Assembly: GCF_004803835.1 (NCBI RefSeq)
Contig: NZ_CP012545.1
Span: 124,001 to 188,000 of the forward strand
Direction of reading: 5' to 3'
DNA: 64,000 nt
Source of the DNA: Campylobacter sp. RM6914
GTDB taxonomy: Bacteria; Campylobacterota; Campylobacteria; Campylobacterales; Campylobacteraceae
Under the pieces are notes generated by a model that worked only from the letters and a program-made list of their open reading frames with translations, ran no database searches and was not told the DNA's origin. A program made the translations under genes and the position numbers. This document shows positions 8,229-17,520 of this stretch, in pieces. How positions within the stretch are numbered: position 1 is the first letter of the stretch; each line of letters opens with the position of its first letter.

Positions 8229-11200
8229 TGTTTTCTAGATTTTTTATAAATCGCCCTATATTTGCCGCTGTTGTTTCGATCATCATTGTTATTGGCGGAT
8301 TTATGGCGATGAAAGGTCTTCCTATCGAGGAGTATCCAAAACTCACTCCGCCGCAAGTAACCGTTAGTGCTACTTATACGGGAGCAAATGCAGAGACTAT
8401 CGCAAACACGGTTGCAACGTTGCTTGAGGACGAGATAAATGGTGTTGAGGGCATGATATATATGCAAAGCACTTCAAGCTCAAGTGGCTCAATGAGTATA
8501 AATGTATATTTTCAGATAGGCTATGACTCAAAACAAGCTACGATAGATGTTAATAACCGCGTTCAAGCAGCACTCTCTCGTCTGCCTGATGAGGTCCAAA
8601 GTACCGGCGTTATCGTGCGTGAAAGAAGTAGCTCGATACTTGAAGTTGTTGCCTTTACTTCAGATGACCCGAGTATGAGCAGGCTTGAACTATCAAACTA
8701 CGTCTTGCTAAATATCGCCGATGAGATAAAGCGTGTTAAGGGCGTTGGTGACGTTAACGTTATCGGTAACCAAAACTACGCCATGAGGATTTGGTTAAAG
8801 CCTGATGAGCTATCTAAATTTAACCTAAGTGTTCCTGAGGTTTTAACTGCGGTTAGAACGCAAAATAGCCAATACGCAGCGGGTAAAATCGGCGAACAGC
8901 CTATGAAAGACGCCAAAAATCCTTATGTGTATACGATAAAAGCGGACGGTCGTTACTCTAGCGCGGAGCAGTTTGAAAACATTATCCTAAGATCAAATTC
9001 TGACGGCACACTGTTAAAGTTAAAAGACGTGGCAGATGTTGAGATAGGCTCAAGATCTTACTCGTTTAACGGCTTTTTAAATAACCAAGTAATGTCGCCT
9101 ATGCTTATTTTCTTACAAAATGATGCAAACGCACTTGAGACGGCGCAGCTTGTTTCAAAACGCTTAGATGAACTCTCTGTTAGTTATCCTGCCGGTTTTA
9201 AGCATACAGTCTCATACGATACTACAAAATTTGTTGAAGTTTCTATAAAAGAGGTTGTTAAGACCTTTATAGAGGCGCTTGTTCTTGTTATTATCGTTAT
9301 TTATTTCTTCTTAAAAAGTATCCGCGCCACCATCATACCGATGCTTGCCGTGCCGGTTTCTATCATAGGAACATTTGCCGGTTTTTATGCGATGGGATTT
9401 TCTATAAACCTTATCACGCTTTTTGCACTTATTCTTGCTATCGGTATCGTTGTAGATGATGCTATTATCGTTATAGAAAACGTTGAACGTATAATGCACG
9501 AAGATAAAGACATAAGCGTTAAAGACGCGACTATAAAAGCCATGGATGAGGTTGCCGCACCGGTTATATCTATCGTGCTAGTGCTTTCTGCAGTTTTTGT
9601 GCCGGTTGCGTTTATGGAGGGATTTGTTGGTGTTATCCAGCGTCAATTCGCCCTTACTCTTGTTGTTTCGGTCGCTCTTTCTGGCTTTGTGGCGCTTACT
9701 CTTACTCCTGCACTCGCGGCTATCATGCTTAAGCGCGGCGAGAGTGAGCCGTTTTGGATAGTTAAGAAATTTAACGATTTGTTTGACTGGAGCACAAATG
9801 TCTTTTCGGCAGGCGTTGCTAAAATTTTACGCCATGTCATACCAAGCCTTGCGGTAGTTGCTATTGTTATATTTGCAATGATAGAGCTATTTAAAGTAGT
9901 GCCAAGTAGCCTTGTGCCTTACGAGGATAAGGGCTATATGATGGCTATCTCTTCTTTACCTCCAGCTTCGGCTGCGCCTAGAACTATCAAAGAGGTAAAT
10001 AAAATGAGCGAAATGCTTTTGGCTGATCCAAATATCGATCTAGTGACAGGTTTTGCTGGATACGACATGATAGCTGGCGCACTTCGTGAAAACTCTATGA
10101 TCTTTTTTGTTAGAACAACTGACTGGAGTTTAAGGCAAACTCCTCAAAGTAGTATAAATGCGTTGATCGGTAAATACAACGGTGTATTTTGGCCTTCAAA
10201 AGAGAGCATGAGCTTTGTTGTAAACATACCTCCTATTACAGGCTTATCAATGACTGGTGGTTTTGAGATGTTTATACAAAACAGAAGCGGCAAGAGCTAC
10301 AATGATATAGAAAAAGATGTTTTAGCGGTAGTTGCTAAGGCAAATGCTCGTCCTGAGCTAACAAGCGTAAGAACAACCCTTGAGACAAACTACCCGCAGT
10401 ATGATATAAAGATAGACGACGAAAAGGCTTATCTGCTTGGCATAAGCAAGTCTGATATATTTAACGCGCTTTCGGCGACTATGGGTTCATACTACATAAA
10501 TGACTTTAATATGTTCGGTAAAACATACCGCGTATATGCACAAGCTAAAGAGAAATTTAGAAATTCTCCGGAAGATATGCGTGATATATTTGTTAAAAAT
10601 TCAAAAGGTGAGATGGTATCTTTGGCAACAGTTGCCACACTAACAAGAAGCATGGGACCGGATCTTGTTGATAGGTTTAATCTCTTTCCTGCAGCGAAGG
10701 TTATGGGTGATCCTGCTATCGGATATACTTCAGGTGAGGCGCTAAAAGCTATACAAGAGGTAGTTAAAGAGACCTTAAATGAAAACGAATACTCAATAGC
10801 ATGGTCTGGCACGGCATATCAAGAGGTAAATTCGGCAGGCACCGGCACGCAAGCATTTATATTTGGTATGATATTTGTATTTTTAATACTTGCGGCGCAG
10901 TATGAAAGATGGCTGATCCCTCTTGCGGTTATTACCGCTGTTCCGTTTGCGGTATTTGGCTCGTTACTTGCTACATGGGCCAGGGGATTAACAAACGACG
11001 TGTATTTTGAGGTAGGCTTGTTGCTGCTCATCGGTCTTTCGGCAAAAAATGCGATCCTTATTGTGGAATTTGCTATGCAAGAGCGTGAAAACGGTAAAAG
11101 TATATTTGACGCAGCCGTTAGTGCGGCTAGACTACGTTTCCGTCCGATCGTTATGACATCTATCGCATTTACGCTAGGAGTTTTCCCGATGGTTATATCA

Positions 11201-11383
11201 AGCGGGGCAGGTGCAGCATCTCGCCACAGTCTTGGCACCGGTGTTGTAGGCGGTATGATAGCGGCTACAACGATAGCGATATTTTTCGTTCCGCTCTTTT
11301 ACTATCTACTAGAAAATTTAAACGCTAAATTTTGGAACAAAAACAAAATAATCAAGCGAGATGGAGGAGAGGTTAATGCGTAA
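8228..11383 (+). CDS. cmeB: RND multidrug efflux transporter CmeB
   Basis: A 1051-residue inner membrane transporter of the HAE-1 RND family (AcrB/MexB type). The first helix begins at MFSRFFINRPIFA. The proton-relay Asp pair is in IGIVVDDAIIVIENVERI (about residues 400-417), and a second helix bundle contains LLIGLSAKNAILIVEFA. Two large periplasmic loops give the porter domains. It uses the proton gradient to expel structurally diverse drugs and bile acids. The length matches the family, with no frame damage. It overlaps cmeA by one base and cmeC by eight. Confidence 0.95.
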   Translation: MFSRFFINRPIFAAVVSIIIVIGGFMAMKGLPIEEYPKLTPPQVTVSATYTGANAETIANTVATLLEDEINGVEGMIYMQSTSSSSGSMSINVYFQIGYDSKQATIDVNNRVQAALSRLPDEVQSTGVIVRERSSSILEVVAFTSDDPSMSRLELSNYVLLNIADEIKRVKGVGDVNVIGNQNYAMRIWLKPDELSKFNLSVPEVLTAVRTQNSQYAAGKIGEQPMKDAKNPYVYTIKADGRYSSAEQFENIILRSNSDGTLLKLKDVADVEIGSRSYSFNGFLNNQVMSPMLIFLQNDANALETAQLVSKRLDELSVSYPAGFKHTVSYDTTKFVEVSIKEVVKTFIEALVLVIIVIYFFLKSIRATIIPMLAVPVSIIGTFAGFYAMGFSINLITLFALILAIGIVVDDAIIVIENVERIMHEDKDISVKDATIKAMDEVAAPVISIVLVLSAVFVPVAFMEGFVGVIQRQFALTLVVSVALSGFVALTLTPALAAIMLKRGESEPFWIVKKFNDLFDWSTNVFSAGVAKILRHVIPSLAVVAIVIFAMIELFKVVPSSLVPYEDKGYMMAISSLPPASAAPRTIKEVNKMSEMLLADPNIDLVTGFAGYDMIAGALRENSMIFFVRTTDWSLRQTPQSSINALIGKYNGVFWPSKESMSFVVNIPPITGLSMTGGFEMFIQNRSGKSYNDIEKDVLAVVAKANARPELTSVRTTLETNYPQYDIKIDDEKAYLLGISKSDIFNALSATMGSYYINDFNMFGKTYRVYAQAKEKFRNSPEDMRDIFVKNSKGEMVSLATVATLTRSMGPDLVDRFNLFPAAKVMGDPAIGYTSGEALKAIQEVVKETLNENEYSIAWSGTAYQEVNSAGTGTQAFIFGMIFVFLILAAQYERWLIPLAVITAVPFAVFGSLLATWARGLTNDVYFEVGLLLLIGLSAKNAILIVEFAMQERENGKSIFDAAVSAARLRFRPIVMTSIAFTLGVFPMVISSGAGAASRHSLGTGVVGGMIAATTIAIFFVPLFYYLLENLNAKFWNKNKIIKRDGGEVNA

Positions 11384-12761
11384 TATAGCTGTTTTGGTAT
11401 TAGCACTTTTTATGGCAGGATGTTCTTTTCGTCCTGAAATGTCTCAGGTCGAGACGAAATTTGAGTATAGGTTTGAAACCAGTGATATAAACGATCTTTG
11501 GTGGCAAAATTTTAATGACCAAAATTTAAATTTACTCGTTGAAGAGTCGCTAAAACATAACATAGACTTAAAGCTCGCCTATATAAATTTACAAAGTGCG
11601 GCACTAACGCTTAAAAACTCTCGTGCCGATCTTTTCCCTACTCTTGGCATAAACGGCGAAGCAAGTAAGGCTAGAACAAGTGGTGAGACATATAGCGGAC
11701 AAGATAATGTTAAATACGATAGTTTCTCGCTAAGTGCGGTGCTTAATTATGAAGTTGATCTTTGGGGCAGGGTAAGAAATTCTATAGCTTCATCGGACGC
11801 ACTTTTGCAAGCAAGTAGATATGACTATGATAACGCAAGGCTTACTATAGCTTCAAACGTCGTGCAAAATTACTTTACGCTTGTGTCTTTAAAGATGAAA
11901 GAGGATATTTTAAAAGAGACTTTAAAAAGCTATAAAGACACGATGGAGTATCGTAAAAAACAGCTTGAAGTTGGAGCTATCACGCAAATTATATACTTAC
12001 AAAGCGTGGCTGCCGTGCAAAGTGCGCAAATCAACCTGACAAATGTTCAAAATTCTATGCTTAGCGCCTCAAATGCCTTGGCTATACTTTCTGGAAAAAG
12101 TAACGATGAAATTTTAAGAGATATCATCGCAACAAGCGATACCTTACCAACTCCTCCGCAAATTAGCGCGGATATAAGCTCTGACGTGCTTCTTAGAAGA
12201 AGCGATGTCGCAAGTGCTTATGAGAGCCTAAAAAGCTCAAATGCCCTTGTAGGAGTGGCTAAGGCGGCTTATTTCCCGACTTTATCATTAACCGGGATTT
12301 TTGGATTTAGCTCGGATGAGCTTGATAGGCTTTTTGTTCAAAACGCCAACACGTGGTCACTAGCCGGCTCACTTGCCCAAAGTGTATTTGACTATGGCAG
12401 ACGCGCAAACAATGTCGAACTGGCAGAGCTTTCACAAAGTGCAAATGCTCTAAAATACGAGCAGGCTATAAAGGCGGCATTGGGCGAAGTTAGGGTTGCC
12501 TTGCATAATCGCAAAAGTGCAGCCGAAGTATATGATGAAACCCAGGCTTTACTAAGCTCACAAAGTAAAATTTACGACCTTGCAAGTGCTCAATACGAGA
12601 CAGGCTATGCCGATCATCTGACCTTGCTTGACTCTCAAAGAAACCTCTTAAGCACTAGGCTAGTTGCCGTAGATGCGGCTTTGACTTTAAACAACAGCGT
12701 AGTTGAAATTTATAAAAGTTTCGGCGGTGGATTTAAAGTAGAGCAAAATCAAACAAAATAA
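11376..12761 (+). CDS. cmeC: Outer membrane efflux channel CmeC
   Basis: A 461-residue TolC/OprM-like lipoprotein. The start is taken as ATG 11376 (MRNIAVLVLALFMAGC, lipobox Cys16) because GGAGGAGAGG lies directly upstream; an ATG at 11361 would only add five charged residues. Two internally repeated outer membrane efflux protein domains follow (about residues 50-240 and 260-455), with long Ala/Ser-rich helices that build the periplasmic tunnel. It overlaps the end of cmeB by eight bases and completes the CmeABC pump. Confidence 0.93.
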   Translation: MRNIAVLVLALFMAGCSFRPEMSQVETKFEYRFETSDINDLWWQNFNDQNLNLLVEESLKHNIDLKLAYINLQSAALTLKNSRADLFPTLGINGEASKARTSGETYSGQDNVKYDSFSLSAVLNYEVDLWGRVRNSIASSDALLQASRYDYDNARLTIASNVVQNYFTLVSLKMKEDILKETLKSYKDTMEYRKKQLEVGAITQIIYLQSVAAVQSAQINLTNVQNSMLSASNALAILSGKSNDEILRDIIATSDTLPTPPQISADISSDVLLRRSDVASAYESLKSSNALVGVAKAAYFPTLSLTGIFGFSSDELDRLFVQNANTWSLAGSLAQSVFDYGRRANNVELAELSQSANALKYEQAIKAALGEVRVALHNRKSAAEVYDETQALLSSQSKIYDLASAQYETGYADHLTLLDSQRNLLSTRLVAVDAALTLNNSVVEIYKSFGGGFKVEQNQTK

Positions 12762-12785
12762 TTATAGGGCTTTTGCCCTTTAATT
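12760..12785 (+). terminator. cmeABC terminator
   Basis: AGGGC-TTTT-GCCCT (12766-12779), extended after one mismatch by AATTA/TAATT, forms an 11-bp stem over the cmeC stop codon. The flank is T-rich. Confidence 0.65.
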
Positions 12786-12854
12786 ATTGATCTTCGTTAA
12801 TAAATTTTTCAGTATTTTTGGCTAATATCAGGATTAAAATTTAAGGAGGGTTTC

Positions 12855-13088
12855 ATGTGTAAAATTTGGAATTTTATATTTTCTTGGGGATTTTTCGTGT
12901 TTGCTTTGGTACTTGGCGTTGCATTATGGTTTGCGATCGATTACGCTGAGGCATATAGGCTTGAGTCCGCATTGGTTGATTGGGGTATGATAGCTATGAT
13001 GGCTTGCGTGTTTGGTATCGTATTTTATGCGATTATTGCGGTATTTGCGATACCTTTAAAGGGTTGCTGCAAGTGCTCGGCTAACTAA
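12855..13088 (+). CDS. Small two-helix membrane protein with Cys-rich tail
   Basis: A 77-residue protein with a very strong Shine-Dalgarno (AAGGAGGG, 6 bases before ATG). Two hydrophobic helices (about residues 9-28 and 44-66) are followed by a C-terminal KGCCKCSAN. The three clustered cysteines could bind a metal or form disulfides. I do not recognise the family; a short uncharacterised gene lies at the same place beside cmeC in C. jejuni (Cj0364), but I cannot verify homology. Strong RBS and flanking hairpins support a real gene. Confidence 0.65.
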   Translation: MCKIWNFIFSWGFFVFALVLGVALWFAIDYAEAYRLESALVDWGMIAMMACVFGIVFYAIIAVFAIPLKGCCKCSAN

Positions 13089-13100
13089 AAACTACTACTT

Positions 13101-13127
13101 GGCATAAAGCAATTTTGGTTTTATGCC
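13101..13127 (+). terminator. Hairpin after the small membrane protein gene
   Basis: GGCATAAA (13101-13108) pairs with TTTATGCC (13120-13127), 12 bases after the stop. It is followed by TCTTAAATTT. Confidence 0.5.
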
Positions 13128-13280
13128 TCTTAAATTTCATCTGCTAGATTTACAAATCCATTCTATTTTATTTTAAAATTCGTTTTTATCGGCTTTAAAT
13201 TTGAACACTATTTTCTCATAAATTCATAAATTTTGTTTTATTTTACTAAATATTTAATTTACAGATAAGTTATGTTTATG

Positions 13281-13320
13281 TAAAATTAGCTTCCCAAAAG
13301 TTATTAATAATAATAATCAA
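13281..13320 (+). promoter_or_regulatory. Receptor promoter with possible Fur box
   Basis: TTTATG-TAAAAT (the -10 box at 13281-13286) is followed at 13300-13320 by GTTATTAATAATAATAATC, an A/T repeat resembling the Fur consensus (GATAATGATAATCATTATC). It lies 24 bases before the TonB receptor ATG, where bound Fur would block transcription. The remainder of 13128-13280 is featureless A/T-rich sequence. Confidence 0.45.
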
Positions 13321-13343
13321 AATTTAATTTAAAGGAGTTATGG

Positions 13344-15359
13344 ATGAAATTTAGACCAGATCTAAAAATTTCATTAGTTGCTGCACTTTTTACAAGTGTT
13401 GCTTTTGGCGCACAAGAAGTTGCTTTAAGTGGCGTAGAAGTAACTGCCACGGGCGGTGCGCAAGAGATAGATGCGGCAAAGGTAAATGTTAGAAATGCTG
13501 CACTTATAAATGATGTTATGCGTGATATGCCTGGCGTTTATATAGGCGGAACAAACTCACTTAATCAAAAAATTTACATTAGAGGTATAAATGACCGCGG
13601 TTTAAATATCACTATCGACGGGGCTCGTCAAAAAGGAAATGCATTTCATCATGCTGCTGACTTATACATAGATCCAGATATCATAAGAAGTGTTAATGTT
13701 GGCCTTGGAGTAAATTCTGTTGTCGGTACTTCAGGCGCGCTTGGCGGTTCTGTAGCATTTAAAACTGCAGACGCTAGTGACTTGTTAGAAGATGGAGAGG
13801 TTTTTGGAGGAAAGATAAAAAGCGGATACGCAAGCAATAATAAAGAGTGGCAAGAAAGCTTGACTTTATATGCAAAAGCATTTGAGTCACTTGAGCTTTT
13901 GGGCTACGTAGGACATAGGGGGTATGGCAGAGGCGAGAGTGGTAAAGGCGAAAAACTTGGCGGAAATAACGCTGATAATACAAACTACTTGTTTAAAGTC
14001 GGATATAACATAGCTGATTATAGTAAGATCACTTTTAGTGCCGAACGTATGCAGATGAAGGGTGATTTTCCGCTAAGAGCCGAGTGGGGAACTACAGATG
14101 ATAGTTCACTGGTGGATACGAAATACTGGCGTGATACATATACGGCAAATTTCAATCTAAACCCAAATGACTATGTCGATCTTGACTTAAATGCTTATCA
14201 TACAAAACACGAAGCTAAGTCATCAGTAAATGCCGGAGTAAAAACTTACGGTGCAAAAGCTATAAATAAAACAAAATTTGAGACAGGATATATCGGACAT
14301 ACATTAGTTTACGGTACAGAAATTTATCAAAGTAAAAGTTATAATAAAAACGACACTTCCAACACTCCTGACGACAAAGCTACAAGCTTGTCGGTGTTCT
14401 TAGAAGACCAGCTTAGAACAGGCGGATTTACATTAACGCCTGGTATTAGATATGATAACTATAAGCTTAATACGATGGGTGGCACCCAGGGCATCGCAGG
14501 AAGGGCAAACTACTCATGGCACGAGTGGTCTCCAGCTGTAAATTTAGACTATCAATTTGACATGGGTCTTGGGGTTTATGCTAGTTGGGCAAGGGTATTT
14601 AGAGGTCCTGATCCGATAGAGGCGATACGTATAAGTAGTACAAATAGCATTAACTTTACGACAAACGGCGACTTAGACCCTGAAACTGGTGACGTGTATG
14701 AGGTTGGCACAAGATATCAAACTCAACTTAGCGATAGTCAAAGTCTAAGCATTATAGCGAAATATTTTTATAACGATTATGACAATCTTATAGTAGAAAT
14801 GGGAAAAGCAGGCTCTATACAAGTTGACAGAGTTAATGGTGGACGCGCAGTCGTAAAAGGCGGAGAGCTAGCCTTAAGATATAACATATCAAATTTAAGC
14901 TTATCGGCTAGTTACTCACGCGCAAGAACTGAGTATAAAGATAAAAATTCAAATGCCGGATACGGTGGTGTCCTAGCTTATAGTGATGCAGGCGATAAAT
15001 ACACCTTTAACGCAGAATACGCCATTGCCCCTATCGATACTTTAATAGGCTACAACCTTATAGCTTTTGATAGGATAACGGCTAAAAACGGTAGCGGAAG
15101 TGAATTTAAAAAACCGGGCTATGCCGTGAGTGACATATATGCCACTTGGTCGCCTAGCTCTGGAAAATACAAAGGACTTGAGGTAAATTTCGGTGTTTAT
15201 AATCTTTTTGATAAAACATACTGGTCGCACTCTCAAAGAAGTGCAGGCTCTATGAGTTGTCCAAGAGGTCGAACTTGCCCTCCTACGCCATTAGCTCCAG
15301 GCAACATAGACTGGGAACCTGGAAGAAATATAAAAGCCAGCGTATCTTATAAATTTTAA
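13344..15359 (+). CDS. TonB-dependent outer membrane receptor, probably for haem or an iron chelate
   Basis: A 671-residue receptor. Residues 1-22 are a Sec signal peptide cleaved near FGA. The plug domain follows (about 28-150; VSGVEVTATGG-type TonB region, RGINDRGLNITIDGARQ, GALGGSVAFKT), then a 22-strand barrel ending in VSYKF with the terminal Phe. A FRGP segment and an NGDLDPET segment resemble the FRAP/NPxL boxes of haemoglobin/haem receptors. Near the C-terminus CPRGRTCPPTP could form a disulfide-closed extracellular loop. A Fur-like site upstream supports iron regulation. The substrate is inferred, not shown. Confidence 0.85.
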   Translation: MKFRPDLKISLVAALFTSVAFGAQEVALSGVEVTATGGAQEIDAAKVNVRNAALINDVMRDMPGVYIGGTNSLNQKIYIRGINDRGLNITIDGARQKGNAFHHAADLYIDPDIIRSVNVGLGVNSVVGTSGALGGSVAFKTADASDLLEDGEVFGGKIKSGYASNNKEWQESLTLYAKAFESLELLGYVGHRGYGRGESGKGEKLGGNNADNTNYLFKVGYNIADYSKITFSAERMQMKGDFPLRAEWGTTDDSSLVDTKYWRDTYTANFNLNPNDYVDLDLNAYHTKHEAKSSVNAGVKTYGAKAINKTKFETGYIGHTLVYGTEIYQSKSYNKNDTSNTPDDKATSLSVFLEDQLRTGGFTLTPGIRYDNYKLNTMGGTQGIAGRANYSWHEWSPAVNLDYQFDMGLGVYASWARVFRGPDPIEAIRISSTNSINFTTNGDLDPETGDVYEVGTRYQTQLSDSQSLSIIAKYFYNDYDNLIVEMGKAGSIQVDRVNGGRAVVKGGELALRYNISNLSLSASYSRARTEYKDKNSNAGYGGVLAYSDAGDKYTFNAEYAIAPIDTLIGYNLIAFDRITAKNGSGSEFKKPGYAVSDIYATWSPSSGKYKGLEVNFGVYNLFDKTYWSHSQRSAGSMSCPRGRTCPPTPLAPGNIDWEPGRNIKASVSYKF

Positions 15360-15362
15360 TTA

Positions 15363-15388
15363 AAAAGGGGGTAAATTTACTCCCTTTT
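15363..15388 (+). terminator. Terminator of the TonB receptor gene
   Basis: AAAAGGGG-GTAAA/TTTAC-TCCCTTTT is a 26-nt palindrome with a single G-T wobble, 4 bases after the stop. It ends in a run of T. Confidence 0.75.
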
Positions 15389-15519
15389 ATTTCATGATAG
15401 CACATTTAATATCAAAATAATTCCTTGTGATTTATATTATATTTTGTAAATTTAAAGTAAAATCAATAAGCAAATTCATCACACGATATCAAATTTATAG
15501 ATGAGAGCAAGGAGTAAAA

Positions 15520-16662
15520 ATGAAATTAGACACGCTTATAGTAAAAGGCATAAATGCCAAAGACAACCCTTATCAGTCGGTAGTTCCGCCGATATTTTTA
15601 GCCACCAGTTTTGTTCAAAATGGTCTTGATGACTTTCAAAAGTATGGGTATTCGCGAGGAGCAAATCCAACCAGAAATGCATTCGAAGAGCTTTTTGCCA
15701 AGATAGAAGGCTCAAGGTATTGCCTAGCCACCGCTTCCGGTATGGCAGCGACAACCCTTGCTTTTAGTTTGTTTAAAACCGGTGATAAAATTTTACTTAA
15801 CAACAACACTTATGGCGGAACATATCGTTATGCCGATACTATTTTTAAAAACCAAGGACTTAAATACGAGCTAGTTGATGATTTTAACACGCTAAATGAG
15901 GATGAAATTTCATCCGACGTAAAAGCTATCTTTATAGAAACTCCATCAAATCCTTTATTGCGTGTCACGGATATTAAGCGTATCGTAAATATCGCGCATA
16001 AAAAGGGCATTATGGTTATAGCAGACAATACCTTTTTAACGCCGTATTATCAGCATTTGCTTGAGCTTGGAGTTGATGTTGTGGTGTATTCTGCTACAAA
16101 ATACATCGGCGGGCATGCCGATGTTATCGCTGGTATTGTTACGACAAATAGCGATGAACTAGCAGCTAAGCTTGATCTGCTTAGAAATAGCTTTGGTTCG
16201 ATGTTATCCCCTACCGACTCATACTATCTTATAAAGGGACTTAAGACTTTAAGCGTAAGGTTTGATCGTCAAACGCAAAACACTCATAAAATAATCGAGT
16301 TTTTAAGCAAAGAGGAGGCTGTTAGCACCGTGCACTATGCGGGCTCGTATTCTAAATTTGAAAAAGATGCACAAGAAGGCCAAGCTACCGGCATAGGGGC
16401 GCTTATATCATTTGAGATAGATCCAAAATACGACTGCAATAAATTTGTCAAATCACTTAGAATTTTTGACCTTGCCGTCAGTCTTGGCGGAGTTGAGAGC
16501 CTTGTTTGCCATCCAGCCTCTATGACTCATGATAGCTATCCAAAAGAGCTGCAAGAAAAGATCGGTATCAAACAAAATTTACTTCGTATGGCTGTCGGTG
16601 TTGAAAACTCAGATGACTTGATAGCTGATTTAAAACAGGCTTTTACAAAAGCTAAAATTTGA
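15520..16662 (+). CDS. Trans-sulfuration PLP enzyme (cystathionine gamma-synthase/lyase family)
   Basis: A 380-residue Cys/Met-metabolism PLP enzyme. The PLP lysine is Lys194 in SATKYIGGHAD. Substrate-side tyrosines are in YGYSRGANPTRN (residues 42-53) and NTYGGTYRY (96-104), and the DNTFLTP phosphate-site region is near 169-175. The family includes MetB, MetC, cystathionine gamma-lyase and methionine gamma-lyase, which sequence inspection cannot separate. The length fits the MetB/MetC group rather than the longer O-acetylhomoserine sulfhydrylases. It is monocistronic, between a terminator and the rpmI promoter. Confidence 0.88.
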   Translation: MKLDTLIVKGINAKDNPYQSVVPPIFLATSFVQNGLDDFQKYGYSRGANPTRNAFEELFAKIEGSRYCLATASGMAATTLAFSLFKTGDKILLNNNTYGGTYRYADTIFKNQGLKYELVDDFNTLNEDEISSDVKAIFIETPSNPLLRVTDIKRIVNIAHKKGIMVIADNTFLTPYYQHLLELGVDVVVYSATKYIGGHADVIAGIVTTNSDELAAKLDLLRNSFGSMLSPTDSYYLIKGLKTLSVRFDRQTQNTHKIIEFLSKEEAVSTVHYAGSYSKFEKDAQEGQATGIGALISFEIDPKYDCNKFVKSLRIFDLAVSLGGVESLVCHPASMTHDSYPKELQEKIGIKQNLLRMAVGVENSDDLIADLKQAFTKAKI

Positions 16663-16789
16663 TAAATTTCATAGTTTTGGGCTAAATTTAGCTCAAAACG
16701 CTTTGTTTTTCGCGATTAAGCATTCCTAAGCAAACTGCATTTTATAAAATTACGGTACTAAAATTTAATTTATTTAAAGAAATTTTGGA

Positions 16790-16795
16790 TATAAT
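16790..16795 (+). promoter_or_regulatory. -10 box of rpmI-rplT
   Basis: TTTTGGATATAATCC carries a consensus TATAAT 45 bases before the rpmI ATG. A small hairpin, TTACG-N6-CGTAA (16803-16818), lies at the expected transcript start. Confidence 0.6.
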
Positions 16796-16839
16796 CCACA
16801 TCTTACGTAAAAGCGTAAAATCACACAGTAAGGATTAGC

Positions 16840-17031
16840 ATGCCAAAGATGAAAACCGTTCGCGGTGCTGCTAAGCGTTTTAAAGTAGGCAAAAATAAAA
16901 TCAAGCGCGGCTCTGCTTTTAGAAGCCACATCTTGACTAAAAAGTCTGCCGGACGCAAAAGAGACCTTCGTCAGCCACAATACGTGGATAGCACAAATGT
17001 CCCTGCAGTAAAAAGAATGCTAGGCGTATAA
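16840..17031 (+). CDS. rpmI: 50S ribosomal protein L35
   Basis: A 63-residue very basic protein ([15 protein letters not shown], then [16 protein letters not shown]) that matches bacterial L35 in full. It is followed by rplT after 106 bases, the usual L35-L20 pairing. infC, which precedes them in many bacteria, is absent here, as is typical for Campylobacter as I recall it. Confidence 0.97.
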   Translation: MPKMKTVRGAAKRFKVGKNKIKRGSAFRSHILTKKSAGRKRDLRQPQYVDSTNVPAVKRMLGV

Positions 17032-17137
17032 GCCAAGCATAGTTTAAGTTTTTGACAAAAGTCATTCAAACTCCCCTAAAATTAAAATTTATAGGGAAAG
17101 ATCCATATAATGGACGCCAATTTGTGAAAGGATAAAT

Positions 17138-17494
17138 ATGGCAAGAGTAAAAACGGGCGTAGTTAGAAGAAGACGCCATAAGAAAGTTTTAAAACTTGCA
17201 CGTGGTTTTTATAGTGCAAGACATAAACATTTTAGAAAAGCTAAAGAACAACTTGAAAGAAGTTTGGTATATGCTTATCGTGATCGTCGCCAGAAAAAAC
17301 GTGACTTCCGCCGTCTATGGATAGTTCGTATAAATGCTGCTTGCAGACTAAACGACATAAGCTACTCAAGATTTATGAATGGTCTTAAAAAGGCTAACAT
17401 AGAGCTTGATAGAAAAATTTTAGCTGATCTAGCTATGAATGACGCGGACGCATTTGCGGCGCTTGCAAGATCTGCAAAAGACGCTTTAAAATAA
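17138..17494 (+). CDS. rplT: 50S ribosomal protein L20
   Basis: A 118-residue basic protein ([19 protein letters not shown], then [19 protein letters not shown]) of standard L20 length. L20 is needed for early 50S assembly. The leader (17032-17137) contains CCATATAATGG with a possible second -10 (17106-17111) and a weak CCCTA/TAGGG hairpin, so partial internal initiation is possible. AAAGGA precedes the ATG. Confidence 0.97.
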   Translation: MARVKTGVVRRRRHKKVLKLARGFYSARHKHFRKAKEQLERSLVYAYRDRRQKKRDFRRLWIVRINAACRLNDISYSRFMNGLKKANIELDRKILADLAMNDADAFAALARSAKDALK

Positions 17495-17499
17495 TTATT

Positions 17500-17520
17500 A
17501 AGCCCCATTTGGGGCTTTTT
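17500..17520. terminator. Bidirectional terminator between rplT and dapF
   Basis: AAGCCCC-ATTT-GGGGCTT with flanking ATTATT and TTTTT is a classic intrinsic terminator. Its symmetric A/T flanks could stop transcripts from both rplT and the convergent dapF, whose stop lies inside it. Confidence 0.85.

Noticed and set aside
10819-11238. Long open frame on the minus strand inside cmeB
   Set aside because: It is a shadow of a strongly conserved RND transporter with no RBS or recognisable protein features.
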